A stretch of 64,000 nt of DNA. Source: Janthinobacterium sp. 61 (GTDB lineage Bacteria > Pseudomonadota > Gammaproteobacteria > Burkholderiales > Burkholderiaceae_D). Of this stretch, positions 1-7,721 are shown in pieces (the stretch's first letter is position 1; each line of letters starts with the position of its first letter). The translations under genes and the position numbers were made by a program. The notes beneath the pieces were generated by a model. That model was not told the DNA's origin. It did no database searches and saw only the letters and a list, made by a program, of their open reading frames with translations. The DNA lies in NCBI RefSeq assembly GCF_002846335.1, contig NZ_PJMQ01000001.1, positions 4,712,001-4,776,000 of the forward strand. Reading direction: 5' to 3'.

Positions 1-299
1 TCCACGCGGATGCTGGTCTTGCTTGACAGGCCTTTTTCGCTGACGAACTTGACGAAGGCGCGCGCGCCGTTGCCGCATTGTTCGACTTCGCCGCCATCGT
101 TGTTATAGATGCGATAGCGGAAGTCGCAGCCGGGCAGGCGCGGCTTTTCCACCACGAGGATCTGGTCGGCGCCGATGCCGAAACGGCGGTCGGCCAGGCG
201 TTGCCACTGGGCCGGCGTGAAGTCGATATCTTGATTGATGGCATCGATGACGATGAAGTCATTGCCGGCGCCATGCATCTTGGTAAATTGGAGTTTCAT
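1..299 (-). CDS. dapF: Diaminopimelate epimerase, N-terminal part (cut by window edge)
   Basis: Cytoplasmic enzyme that converts LL- to meso-diaminopimelate, for lysine and for peptidoglycan cross-links. Only the first 99 codons are inside the window. The protein starts [20 protein letters not shown], the usual DapF N-terminus, and carries [17 protein letters not shown], whose Cys75 is the first of the two catalytic cysteines of the family. The second cysteine lies outside. The gene follows two acyltransferase genes on the same strand with an 11-bp gap, so it is probably cotranscribed with them. Identification is secure; completeness cannot be judged. Confidence 0.95.
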   Translation of the reverse strand, partial: MKLQFTKMHGAGNDFIVIDAINQDIDFTPAQWQRLADRRFGIGADQILVVEKPRLPGCDFRYRIYNNDGGEVEQCGNGARAFVKFVSEKGLSSKTSIRV

Positions 300-310
300 G
301 TTTTGCCGTA

Positions 311-1186
311 TCACTTGTGCTGGTTATAGAACGACGCTTCGCCTTCGGGACGCGTCTTGAAGCGTTTATGCGTCCAGAAGTACTCGGCCGGCGCTTCGCG
401 CACGCGTTCTTCGATAAATGCGTTCATGCGGCGCGTGGCGGCCGTGATGTCGTCGCCCGGATAATCGTCCCAGGCCGGGTAATAGGTCACTTTCCAGCCC
501 TGGTAATTGGGCAAGAAGGTGGCGATGACGGGAATCACCTGCGCCTTGGCGGCCAGCGCCAGGCGCGCCGTAGCCGTCAGGGTGGCGGCGGGGACGCCGA
601 AGAAGGGCACGAATTCCGCATCCTTTTCACCGAAATCCATGTCCGGCAGCATGAAATACGGCAAGCCGTCGCGCAGCGCGCGCAGAATCGTCTTGATGCC
701 GTCCTGGCGCGTAAACAACTTGGGCGGCTTGAAGCGCGAACGGCCGTTGCGCAAGGCCTGGTCGAAGGCGGCGTTCTTTTGCTGCACATACATGGACGAG
801 GCCGAAATTTCCATGGCCGTGGCGGCACCGGCCACGTCGAGGCAGACGAAGTGCGGGCACAGCAAGATGGTGGGCTTGGCCGCGATCTGCTGGCCCGGGA
901 AGGCGGGCACTTTTTTGATCAGGCGATTCAGGCGTTCTTCCGACGACCACCACAGGATGCTGCGTTCCCACACGCTGCGTGAGTACGCCTGGAAATGCTG
1001 GCGCGCCAGCGCCACGCGCTGCTGTTCCGTCAACTCCGGCATGCACAGGCGCAAATTCGTCAGGGCGATGGCGCGCCGCGTGGGCATGGCGATGAACAGC
1101 ACGCTGCCGACGGCCACGCCGAAGCGGCCCAGGATGGGCAGGGGCAGCCAGTGCAGCAGCCACATGAAAGCGATCAGCAGTCTCAT
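311..1186 (-). CDS. Lipid A biosynthesis lauroyl/acyl transferase family protein (HX4D type)
   Basis: Member of the LpxL/LpxM (HtrB) family, inner-membrane enzymes that add secondary acyl chains to Kdo-lipid A from acyl-ACP. The 291-residue protein begins with a hydrophobic anchor ([20 protein letters not shown]) and has the family's acyltransferase motif as H112-x4-D117 (CPHFVCLD). I chose the ATG that overlaps the stop of the preceding acyltransferase gene (ATGA); a longer reading from 1267 would run deep into that gene. It is the second of two paralogues in a row, and dapF follows. Which acyl position or chain length it uses cannot be told from sequence. Confidence 0.9.
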   Translation of the reverse strand: MRLLIAFMWLLHWLPLPILGRFGVAVGSVLFIAMPTRRAIALTNLRLCMPELTEQQRVALARQHFQAYSRSVWERSILWWSSEERLNRLIKKVPAFPGQQIAAKPTILLCPHFVCLDVAGAATAMEISASSMYVQQKNAAFDQALRNGRSRFKPPKLFTRQDGIKTILRALRDGLPYFMLPDMDFGEKDAEFVPFFGVPAATLTATARLALAAKAQVIPVIATFLPNYQGWKVTYYPAWDDYPGDDITAATRRMNAFIEERVREAPAEYFWTHKRFKTRPEGEASFYNQHK

Positions 1187-2052
1187 GGCTGCTCCTTGGC
1201 CGCATCGGGGCTGGCCGGCGTGGGCGGCGCCGCGCCGCGCGGCACCTTGTAGCGGTTGTAGCTCCACAGGTATTGCGCGGGACTACGCGCGATCAACTGT
1301 TCCATCGCCGCGTTGATGGTGCGCGCCTGCTCTGCCGAGGTGCTGGCTAGCGACTCGGTGAAGGGTACGAAATGCACGATGTAGCCACGCCCGCCGGGCA
1401 GGCGCTCGGCGTAGGTGATGATGACTTCGGCGCCGCCCATTTGCGCCAGCTTGGCCGGCAGGGTCATGGTGTAGGCGGGGCGGCCGAAGAAATCGGCCCA
1501 CACGCCTTCGCCCTCTTGCGGCACCTGATCGGGCAGCAAGCCGATGGGCTGGCCTTTTTTCAGGCATTTGGCAAAGATGCGCACGCCCGACATGTTGGCC
1601 GGCGCCAGCATCAGGTTTTCGCGCGCGCGGGCCCCTTCGATCAGCGGCTTCAGCGCGGCGCGCTTGGGCGGGCGGTACATCACGGTGAGCGGTGTGCGCA
1701 GGGCGATTTGCTGGGCGACGATTTCAAAGCAGCCCAGGTGCGGCGTCAGGAAGACGATGCCGCGGCCATGCTGCAGCGCTTTTTCCACCAGTTCCCAGTT
1801 TTCCACCGTCGCATGGCGCGCCACGCGTTCGGCTGGGGCGCACCAGATGAAAGGCAGTTCCAGCACGCTCTTGCCCGCTTCGGCCACGGCCGTGTGCAAG
1901 TGTTGCGAAAACCCCGCACCCTGCATATTCTCGCGCATGCGGCGCCGGTAGGACGGGGATATGGCGTAAATCACCCAGCCGAGTACAGCGCCAAGGCCAT
2001 GCAGGACGGGCAGGGGAAAGATGGATAAAAAGCGGAAAATTGGGACTAACAT
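1183..2052 (-). CDS. Lipid A biosynthesis acyltransferase (HX4E type)
   Basis: LpxL/HtrB-family inner-membrane acyltransferase, 289 residues, with an N-terminal hydrophobic segment (FRFLSIFPLPVLHGLGAVLGW) and the catalytic motif H105-x4-E110 (TPHLGCFE). The ATG at 2052 starts MLVPIFRFLS; a TTG 13 codons upstream is possible but gives an untypical N-terminus. It is first in the minus-strand run and overlaps the next acyltransferase by four bases, so the two are translationally coupled and together probably supply the two late acylations of lipid A. It is divergent from metK, with about 190 bp between the starts. LpxL versus LpxM assignment is open. Confidence 0.88.
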   Translation of the reverse strand: MLVPIFRFLSIFPLPVLHGLGAVLGWVIYAISPSYRRRMRENMQGAGFSQHLHTAVAEAGKSVLELPFIWCAPAERVARHATVENWELVEKALQHGRGIVFLTPHLGCFEIVAQQIALRTPLTVMYRPPKRAALKPLIEGARARENLMLAPANMSGVRIFAKCLKKGQPIGLLPDQVPQEGEGVWADFFGRPAYTMTLPAKLAQMGGAEVIITYAERLPGGRGYIVHFVPFTESLASTSAEQARTINAAMEQLIARSPAQYLWSYNRYKVPRGAAPPTPASPDAAKEQP

Positions 2053-2091
2053 GAATAAGCTGTTTCCAGGAATGGCGTGTTGCCGTGCCAA

Positions 2092-2240
2092 AATTTTTTA
2101 AGAAGCGTAAAATACCACGTATGCAGTAACCGCTGAGTTAATAGACAACTTGCGAAGCGGAATATAAATATCGCTAAAGCGTCGCAGGCAAAATCCTCTT
2201 TACTGCGACAGAACATTCACATAGTAATCAGGAGCTTGCA
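2092..2240 (+). promoter_or_regulatory. Structured leader/promoter region upstream of metK
   Basis: This AT-richer spacer holds three inverted repeats before the metK start: CCGCT/AGCGG (2130-2160), CGC-TAAA-GCG (2172-2181) and a 7-bp GTCGCAG/CTGCGAC stem (2181-2187 with 2203-2209). A good ribosome site (AGGAG) lies 6 bases before the ATG. The last stem's loop contains UCCU, which could touch the AGGA of the ribosome site. A weak promoter (TAGACA, 17 bp, TAAATA) is possible at 2142-2170. I do not recognise a known SAM riboswitch class. A regulatory role is inferred only from position and structure. Confidence 0.4.
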
Positions 2241-3407
2241 ATGTCAAACGACTATCTCTTCACTTCCGAATCCGTCTCGGAAGGCCATCCCGACAAGGTT
2301 GCCGATCAAATTTCCGACGCCATCCTTGACGCCATCCTGACCCAGGATCCGACCGCCCGCGTGGCTGCCGAAACCTTGTGCAACACGGGTCTGGTGGTAC
2401 TGGCTGGCGAGATTACCACTCACGCCAATGTGGATTATATTCAAGTTGCGCGCGAAACCATCAAACGTATCGGCTACGACAACACGGAATACGGCATCGA
2501 CTACAAGGGTTGCGCCGTGCTGGTGGCCTACGACAAGCAGTCGCCCGACATCGCGCAAGGCGTCGATGAAGGTGCGGGGATTGACCTGGATCAAGGCGCT
2601 GGCGATCAGGGCCTGATGTTCGGCTACGCCTGCGATGAAACGGCCGAGCTGATGCCTGCCGCCATCCATTACGCGCACCGCCTGGTCGAGCGCCAGTCGC
2701 AACTGCGCAAGGATGGCCGTCTGCCATGGCTGCGTCCGGATGCAAAATCGCAAGTGACCCTGCGCTACGTCGATGGCCGTCCCGTCGGCGTGCACACGGT
2801 CGTGCTGTCGACCCAGCATGCGCCGGAAATCTCGCACAAGCAGATCGAAGAAGCGGTCATCGAAGAAATCATCAAGCCCATCCTGCCGCGCGAATGGCTG
2901 ACGGAGACCAAATTCCTCGTCAACCCGACGGGCCGTTTCGTCATCGGCGGTCCGCAAGGCGATTGCGGCTTGACCGGGCGCAAGATCATCGTCGATACCT
3001 ACGGTGGCGCAGCCCCGCACGGCGGCGGCGCGTTCTCGGGCAAGGATCCGTCGAAAGTCGACCGTTCGGCAGCCTACGCCGCTCGCTACGTGGCGAAAAA
3101 CATCGTCGCGGCAGGTCTGGCGCGTCAATGCCAGGTGCAGGTCAGCTACGCCATCGGCGTGGCCAAGCCGATCAACATCACCGTCTACACGGAAGGCACG
3201 GGCGTGATTCCCGACGCGGAAATCGCCAAGCTGGTGCTGGCGCACTTCGACCTGCGTCCAAAAGGCATCGTGCAAATGCTGGACTTGCTGCGTCCGATCT
3301 ACCAGAAGAGCGCCGCTTACGGCCACTTCGGCCGCGAAGAGCCGGAATTCACGTGGGAGCGCACCGACAAGGTCGCCCTGCTGCGCGACGCTGCCGGTCT
3401 GAAGTAA
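2241..3407 (+). CDS. metK: S-adenosylmethionine synthetase
   Basis: Makes S-adenosylmethionine from methionine and ATP in the cytoplasm, the entry to the activated-methyl cycle. The 388-residue length matches bacterial MetK. Landmarks are GHPDKVADQ (residues 15-23, ATP/metal binding) and the [19 protein letters not shown] loop near residue 260, the MetK signature. The start is fixed by an AGGAG six bases upstream. A strong intrinsic terminator follows 20 bp after the stop, so it is a single-gene unit. It sits just upstream of ahcY and metF, which recycle its product. Confidence 0.98.
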   Translation: MSNDYLFTSESVSEGHPDKVADQISDAILDAILTQDPTARVAAETLCNTGLVVLAGEITTHANVDYIQVARETIKRIGYDNTEYGIDYKGCAVLVAYDKQSPDIAQGVDEGAGIDLDQGAGDQGLMFGYACDETAELMPAAIHYAHRLVERQSQLRKDGRLPWLRPDAKSQVTLRYVDGRPVGVHTVVLSTQHAPEISHKQIEEAVIEEIIKPILPREWLTETKFLVNPTGRFVIGGPQGDCGLTGRKIIVDTYGGAAPHGGGAFSGKDPSKVDRSAAYAARYVAKNIVAAGLARQCQVQVSYAIGVAKPINITVYTEGTGVIPDAEIAKLVLAHFDLRPKGIVQMLDLLRPIYQKSAAYGHFGREEPEFTWERTDKVALLRDAAGLK

Positions 3408-3426
3408 TCTAGTCCGCTTGCAAGAA

Positions 3427-3462
3427 AAGCGCCCCGGCCAGCAGGCCGCGGGCGCTTTTTTT
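3427..3462 (+). terminator. Intrinsic terminator of metK
   Basis: GC-rich hairpin, arms AGCGCCC-CGGCC and GGCCG-C-GGGCGCT with an AGCA loop, followed by seven T. It lies directly after metK. Confidence 0.92.
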
Positions 3463-3550
3463 ATGGGTGCGCACGGGACGGCGCGTACCGAACGGCGCGG
3501 TCATGGGGATACACTACAATTCATTGCAAATAAACCAGTTAGAGAATTTC

Positions 3551-4063
3551 ATGATCTTGTTGCGCCCACGCTCGCTGCTTGTTGTTCTGCTGGCTACATT
3601 GAGCCTGTCCGTTGTCGCGGCGGCGCCGGCTACGCTGACGGTGGGGCAATGGCTGGACAAGGCAGAAGGGGGCGATGGCCATGCCGTGCTGACCCTGGCG
3701 GCGGCCGGCAAATTTGTTTTCCCCGATGGTTCGCTGGCGACGCCGGTCCAGATCCGGCCCGAGCTCACCGAGTTGATGGAGCAAATGTCGGTACGCCAGG
3801 CCTTGCATGTGCTCACCATTTATGCGGACAGTGGTTTTCTCGCCACGGATCCCGATGCCTGGCGCTCGAATATCAAGCCCGATCCCGTGATCACCTGCAA
3901 ATGGGCCATGCGCGCCGCGAATTACCCGACCGACGGCAGCAAGGCCGATAAAGACATGGTGCCCATCCTGCGCGACCTGGCCGATGAAATGGCGCGGCGC
4001 CTGGATGCTGACGCGCGCGCCAGCTGTCTCAGCCAGGGCAAGAACTGGCCGCGCAAACCCTAG
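3551..4063 (+). CDS. Hypothetical exported protein
   Basis: A 170-residue protein with a clear Sec signal peptide (MILLRPRSLLVVLLATLSLS, then cleavage after VVAAA), so it is probably periplasmic. The mature part is soluble, with no cysteine pair or lipobox and no family I recognise; it contains a motif-like stretch FPDGSLATPVQIRPELTELM. The ATG at 3551 is chosen because it begins the signal peptide; the ribosome site is weak. A TACAAT -10-like box lies about 30 bp upstream. It stands alone between the metK terminator and the ahcY promoter. A hairpin CAAGCGG/CCGCTTG (4090-4108) after the gene may mark its transcript end. Confidence 0.75.
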   Translation: MILLRPRSLLVVLLATLSLSVVAAAPATLTVGQWLDKAEGGDGHAVLTLAAAGKFVFPDGSLATPVQIRPELTELMEQMSVRQALHVLTIYADSGFLATDPDAWRSNIKPDPVITCKWAMRAANYPTDGSKADKDMVPILRDLADEMARRLDADARASCLSQGKNWPRKP

Positions 4064-4116
4064 GGTGCCAGCGCGCGCCGCGGACCTGACAAGCGGCCGG
4101 TCCGCTTGACTAATGG

Positions 4117-4146
4117 TTGCCGCCGGCGCATGGCCAATGTTATGAT
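4117..4146 (+). promoter_or_regulatory. Extended -10 promoter of the ahcY operon
   Basis: TTGCCG, 18 bp, then TATGAT preceded by TG-T (extended -10). The predicted start, about 7 bases after the -10, falls at the first base of the SAH riboswitch, which supports the assignment. Confidence 0.6.
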
Positions 4147-4150
4147 GCGG

Positions 4151-4211
4151 GGTCCGAGGAGCGTTGCGACGAAGAAATTCGCCAGGCTCGGAATATCCTG
4201 CAACTGCGCTC
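4151..4211 (+). ncRNA. SAH riboswitch (S-adenosylhomocysteine sensor)
   Basis: The core has the hallmarks of the SAH riboswitch class known in proteobacteria. P1 is CCGAG (4154-4158) paired with CTCGG (4187-4191); the conserved GAGGAGCGTTGCGAC and GCCAGGCTCGG strings are present. The pseudoknot forms between GAGCG/TTGC and the downstream GCAAC-TG-CGCTC (4200-4211). The class turns expression on when SAH accumulates. It sits about 30 bases before ahcY, just ahead of the AAGGAGG ribosome site, so control of translation start is likely. Confidence 0.93.
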
Positions 4212-4242
4212 ACGTACCTTTTTCAACTGAAAGGAGGGCGTG

Positions 4243-5667
4243 ATGAACGCCGTACTCAAATCGCAACACGACTACACCATCGCCGATATCACTCTGGCCG
4301 CATGGGGCGACAAAGAAATCAAGATTGCTGAAACGGAAATGCCTGGCCTGATGGCCATCCGCGAAGAATTCGCGGCAGCGCAGCCTTTGAAAGGTGCGCG
4401 CATCACCGGTTCCATCCACATGACCATCCAGACCGCCGTGCTGATCCAGACTCTGGAAGCACTGGGCGCGCAAGTGCGTTGGGCATCGTGCAACATTTAC
4501 TCGACGCAAGATCACGCTGCCGCCGCCATCGCTGCCGCCGGCACGCCTGTCTTCGCCATCAAGGGCGAGTCGCTGGACGACTACTGGGAATACACGCACC
4601 GCATCTTCGAATGGCCGAGCGTGGATGGCAAGGCTGTCTACTCGAACATGATCCTCGACGATGGCGGCGACGCTACCCTGCTGCTGCACCTGGGCGTGCG
4701 CGCGGAAACCGATCTGTCGGTGCTGGCGAATCCGGGTTCGGAAGAAGAAATCTGCATGTTCAACTCGATCAAGAAACACTTGCTGACCGACCCGACCTGG
4801 TACTCGAAGCGTCTGCCGGAAATCCTGGGCGTGACGGAAGAAACCACCACCGGCGTGCACCGTTTGTATCAGATGCACAAGGAAGGCAAGCTGGCTTTCC
4901 CTGCGATCAACGTCAACGATTCCGTCACGAAGTCGAAATTCGACAACCTGTACGGCTGCCGCGAGTCCCTGGTCGACGGCATCAAGCGCGCCACCGACGT
5001 GATGATCGCCGGTAAAGTGGCCGTCATCGCCGGTTACGGTGACGTGGGTAAAGGTTCGGCACAAGCCATGCGCGCCCTGTCGGCGCAAGTGTGGGTGACG
5101 GAAGTCGACCCGATCTGCGCACTGCAGGCGGCGATGGAAGGCTACCGCGTGGTGACCATGGATTACGCCTGCGAACACGGCGACATCTTCGTTACCTGCA
5201 CGGGCAACTACCATATCCTCACGCACGACCACCTGACGCGCATGAAAGACCAGGCCATCGTCTGCAACATTGGTCACTTTGACAATGAAATCGACGTTGC
5301 TTCGTTGAAGCAATACGAGTGGGAAAACATCAAGCCGCAAGTCGACCACATCATCTTCCCGTCGGGCCGCCGCATCATCCTGCTGGCCGAAGGCCGCCTG
5401 GTCAACCTCGGTTGCGGCACGGGCCACCCGTCGTACGTGATGAGCTCGTCGTTCGCCAACCAGACGATCGCCCAGATCGAGCTGTACGCGAACACGGCCA
5501 ATTACCCGGTCGGCGTGTACACCCTGCCAAAACACCTGGACGAAAAAGTCGCCCGTTTGCAACTCAAAAAGTTGAACGCGCAGCTGACGGAACTGACGCA
5601 AGAGCAAGCCGACTACATCGGCGTGCGCACGGAAGGTCCATACAAACCAGAGCACTACCGTTACTAA
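4243..5667 (+). CDS. ahcY: Adenosylhomocysteinase
   Basis: NAD-dependent cytoplasmic hydrolase that splits S-adenosylhomocysteine into adenosine and homocysteine, removing the inhibitor formed by methyltransferases. At 474 residues it is the long bacterial form. The Rossmann motif [18 protein letters not shown] lies near residue 257, and the typical C-terminus [10 protein letters not shown] is present. AAGGAGG is placed five bases before the ATG at 4243; an in-frame GTG three bases earlier is too close. It is preceded by an SAH riboswitch. A weak terminator and a palindromic repeat lie between it and the next gene of the probable ahcY-membrane protein-metF operon. Confidence 0.98.
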   Translation: MNAVLKSQHDYTIADITLAAWGDKEIKIAETEMPGLMAIREEFAAAQPLKGARITGSIHMTIQTAVLIQTLEALGAQVRWASCNIYSTQDHAAAAIAAAGTPVFAIKGESLDDYWEYTHRIFEWPSVDGKAVYSNMILDDGGDATLLLHLGVRAETDLSVLANPGSEEEICMFNSIKKHLLTDPTWYSKRLPEILGVTEETTTGVHRLYQMHKEGKLAFPAINVNDSVTKSKFDNLYGCRESLVDGIKRATDVMIAGKVAVIAGYGDVGKGSAQAMRALSAQVWVTEVDPICALQAAMEGYRVVTMDYACEHGDIFVTCTGNYHILTHDHLTRMKDQAIVCNIGHFDNEIDVASLKQYEWENIKPQVDHIIFPSGRRIILLAEGRLVNLGCGTGHPSYVMSSSFANQTIAQIELYANTANYPVGVYTLPKHLDEKVARLQLKKLNAQLTELTQEQADYIGVRTEGPYKPEHYRY

Positions 5668-5673
5668 GATGGC

Positions 5674-5709
5674 TGCCTCATGAACCTACTCGCTACGGTT
5701 CCTGAGGCA
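5674..5709 (+). repeat. Short palindromic repeat, related to the 124-bp element after metF
   Basis: Arms TGCCTCATGAACC and GGTTCCTGAGGCA (12 of 13 pair) around a 10-base loop, starting 6 bp after ahcY. Its core CTCGCTACGGTTC also occurs, inverted, in the left arm of the longer element at 6967-7090, and its left arm resembles that element's other end. Confidence 0.75.
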
Positions 5710-5734
5710 ACAATACTGATCGGTGTACTTTGAA

Positions 5735-5766
5735 AAGGCCGGCTATGCCGGCTTGCCCTCTTTTTT
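5735..5766 (+). terminator. Weak terminator or attenuator between ahcY and the membrane-protein gene
   Basis: GCCGGC-TAT-GCCGGC stem, extended by a G-T and an A-T pair, followed by GCCCTC and six T. The T run is six bases late, so partial termination is more likely than full. Confidence 0.5.
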
Positions 5767-5780
5767 GACAGGCTAGAGAA

Positions 5781-6137
5781 ATGCGCTTGCTACTGATTTG
5801 GTTTATCAATGCGGCAGCCCTGTTTGCCGTTCCTTACCTGATGCACTCGGTGACGATGAGCAGCGGCTGGACTGCGCTGCTGGCCGCTGCCGTGCTGGGG
5901 CTGGTCAATGCGCTGATCCGCCCATTGCTGATCTTGCTGACCCTGCCCGTGACATTCTTGTCGCTGGGCCTGTTCATCCTGATCATCAACGGCTTCCTGT
6001 TCTGGCTGGTGGCGCAGGTGATAGATGGTTTCCATGTCGCCAGTTTCTGGTCTGCCGTGGGCGGTGCCATTCTGTACAGCATCATTTCCTGGGCCTTGTC
6101 GACCTTACTTTTGAGTAATGACGATGGAAAAGCATAA
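5781..6137 (+). CDS. Small membrane protein, phage-holin 4 superfamily (YvlD-like)
   Basis: A 118-residue inner-membrane protein with about four hydrophobic segments: MRLLLIWFINAAALFAVPYL, WTALLAAAVLGLVNALI, PLLILLTLPVTFLSLGLFIL and a C-terminal AVGGAILYSIISWALSTLLL. The pattern, including LVNALIRPLL in the second loop, fits the Phage_holin_4_2/YvlD family, whose function is not established and which is not a phage lysis protein here. It overlaps metF by 20 bases and follows ahcY, so it belongs to the SAH-controlled transcript. A role in one-carbon metabolism cannot be inferred from the sequence. Confidence 0.82.
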   Translation: MRLLLIWFINAAALFAVPYLMHSVTMSSGWTALLAAAVLGLVNALIRPLLILLTLPVTFLSLGLFILIINGFLFWLVAQVIDGFHVASFWSAVGGAILYSIISWALSTLLLSNDDGKA

Positions 6138-6954
6138 TTTCAGTATTGAGTTTTTCCCGCCAAAAACCCCGGAAGGGGCGGAAAAGCTGCGCGCCACGCG
6201 TATCAAGTTATCTGAATTGCAGCCGAAGTATTTCTCGGTGACGTTTGGCGCCGGTGGCACCACGCAGCAGGGTACCCTGGACACCGTGCGCGAGATCCTG
6301 GCGGCCGGCGAACAAGCCGCGCCCCATCTGTCTTGCGTCGGCGGGTCGCGCGAATCGATCCGCGCCGTGCTGGCCGACTTCAAGGCAGCCGGCGTGAGCC
6401 GTATCGTGGCTTTGCGGGGCGACTTGCCCAGCGGCTATGGCGCTTCGGGCGAGTTCCGCTACGCCAACGAGCTGGTGGAATTCATCCGCGCCGAGACGGG
6501 CGACCATTTCCATATCGAAGTGGCCGCCTATCCGGAAGTGCACCCGCAAGCCCGTTCGCCGCAGGACGACTTGAACGCGTTCGCGCGCAAGGTGCAGGCG
6601 GGCGCCGATGCGGCCATCACCCAGTACTTTTACAATGCCGATGCGTATTTCCAGTTTGTCGAGCAGACACAGAAGATGGGGATCAACGTGCCTATCGTGG
6701 CCGGCATCATGCCGATCACGAATTACACGCAGCTGATGCGCTTTTCGGACATGTGCGGTGCGGAAATTCCACGCTGGGTGCGTCTGAAACTGGCCAGCTT
6801 TGGCGATGACAGCGCGTCCATCAAGGCTTTTGGCCTGGACGTGGTGACGGGCTTGTGCGAGCGTTTGCTGGAAGGCGGCGCGCCAGGCTTGCATTTCTAT
6901 AGCATGAACCAGGCGGCGCCCACTACCGCCCTGTGGCAGCGCCTGGTCAAGTAA
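6118..6954 (+). CDS. metF: 5,10-Methylenetetrahydrofolate reductase
   Basis: FAD enzyme that reduces 5,10-methylene-THF to 5-methyl-THF, the methyl donor for remaking methionine from the homocysteine released by AhcY. The 278-residue barrel starts with NFSIEFFPPKT, holding the catalytic Glu; the ITQYFYNADAYFQFV and PIVAGIMPITNY segments are typical. The start at 6118 lies inside the upstream gene; a second ATG two codons on is equally possible. Neither has a strong ribosome site, so translation is probably coupled to the overlapping gene. Placement after ahcY under an SAH riboswitch matches its metabolic role. Confidence 0.96.
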   Translation: MTMEKHNFSIEFFPPKTPEGAEKLRATRIKLSELQPKYFSVTFGAGGTTQQGTLDTVREILAAGEQAAPHLSCVGGSRESIRAVLADFKAAGVSRIVALRGDLPSGYGASGEFRYANELVEFIRAETGDHFHIEVAAYPEVHPQARSPQDDLNAFARKVQAGADAAITQYFYNADAYFQFVEQTQKMGINVPIVAGIMPITNYTQLMRFSDMCGAEIPRWVRLKLASFGDDSASIKAFGLDVVTGLCERLLEGGAPGLHFYSMNQAAPTTALWQRLVK

Positions 6955-6966
6955 TTCCTCGGGGTT

Positions 6967-7090
6967 ATAGCGCCTAACAGAACCGTAGCGAGCGGATGCG
7001 AGTTGTGGCTGAGAAGCGGAACTGTGCTATAGCACAGTGAGCATCGGAGGCCGCAAATCGCGACGCGCAGTAGGTTATGTTAGGTGCTAT
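6967..7090. repeat. ERIC-like 124-bp intergenic imperfect palindrome
   Basis: The outer 18 bases at each end pair at 16 positions. Further in, GCGAGTTGTGGC (6999-7010) matches the opposite GCCGCAAATCGC (7050-7061) at 10 of 12. The centre is a perfect 18-bp palindrome, ACTGTGCTATAGCACAGT (7021-7038). It fills the gap between the convergent metF and ygfA genes and ends at the ygfA stop codon. It has no coding capacity. Confidence 0.8.
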
Positions 7091-7689
7091 CAGAACAGAT
7101 CGCCCTCGGTCATTATGTGATCGAGGGCGATGTCGTATTCGCCACTTGCGAAGTGTGCCGCCAGGCAGGCATAGGCGATCCCCAGGGTGCGCGGACGGGG
7201 CGCTTGCGCCAGGGTACGGTCGTAATAGCCGCCGCCATAGCCGAGGCGAAAACGTTCCAAACTAAAACCCAGGCAGGGCACCAGCAGGGTGGTGGGCGCC
7301 GGGCGCAGGCGTAATTGGGCGGGCACGGCCACGCCCATGCCATCTTTCACCATCGCTTCGCCGGGCCTCCAGTTGCTGAATGCCAGCGGTGCATGCTTTT
7401 CCAGCACCACCGGCAGGCATAATTTCACGCCGCGCGCGTCCAGCTGCGCATACGCGCCATGCAGGTCCGGCTCGCCATGCAGGGGCCAGTACACGCCCAG
7501 TTCTGTAACATTTTCCTGCGCGCACCAGTCGAGCAGGCGCCGGGCGATGGCAGCGTCCCACCCTGCGCGCGTGGTCTCGGGCAGGGCGCGGCGGGCCGCC
7601 AGCAGGGCCTTGCGCAAGCCGGCTTTGTCCTGTGGAGCAATGGGTGGCCGTGCAGCCGGATCGCATGTTATTCTAGGGTCGCTATTCAT
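7090..7689 (-). CDS. ygfA: 5-Formyltetrahydrofolate cyclo-ligase
   Basis: ATP-dependent enzyme that returns 5-formyl-THF to the active folate pool as 5,10-methenyl-THF. The 199-residue protein has an N-terminal KAGLRKALLAARRAL segment with the ATP-binding basic residues, then FSLERFRLGYGGGYYDRTLA, the family's C-terminal signature with GYGGGYYDR. The ATG at 7689 is the first good start. It is divergent from the lytic transglycosylase with only 32 bp between starts, and convergent with metF across the palindromic repeat. The 6S RNA gene that often neighbours ygfA is not here. Confidence 0.93.
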   Translation of the reverse strand: MNSDPRITCDPAARPPIAPQDKAGLRKALLAARRALPETTRAGWDAAIARRLLDWCAQENVTELGVYWPLHGEPDLHGAYAQLDARGVKLCLPVVLEKHAPLAFSNWRPGEAMVKDGMGVAVPAQLRLRPAPTTLLVPCLGFSLERFRLGYGGGYYDRTLAQAPRPRTLGIAYACLAAHFASGEYDIALDHIMTEGDLF

Positions 7690-7721
7690 ATCACCATCAA
7701 GTTAAGATTGAGAGCCGTACA

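Noticed and set aside
2092..2240. Known SAM riboswitch upstream of metK
   Set aside because: The inverted repeats do not match the SAM-I or SAM-II cores I know; reported only as an unassigned leader.
5781..6137. Holin of a prophage
   Set aside because: Only the superfamily name is phage-related; no lysis or structural phage genes are near and the gene sits in a methyl-cycle operon.
7690..7721. 6S RNA gene next to ygfA
   Set aside because: The gap upstream of ygfA is only 32 bases, and no 6S-like long hairpin is found nearby.
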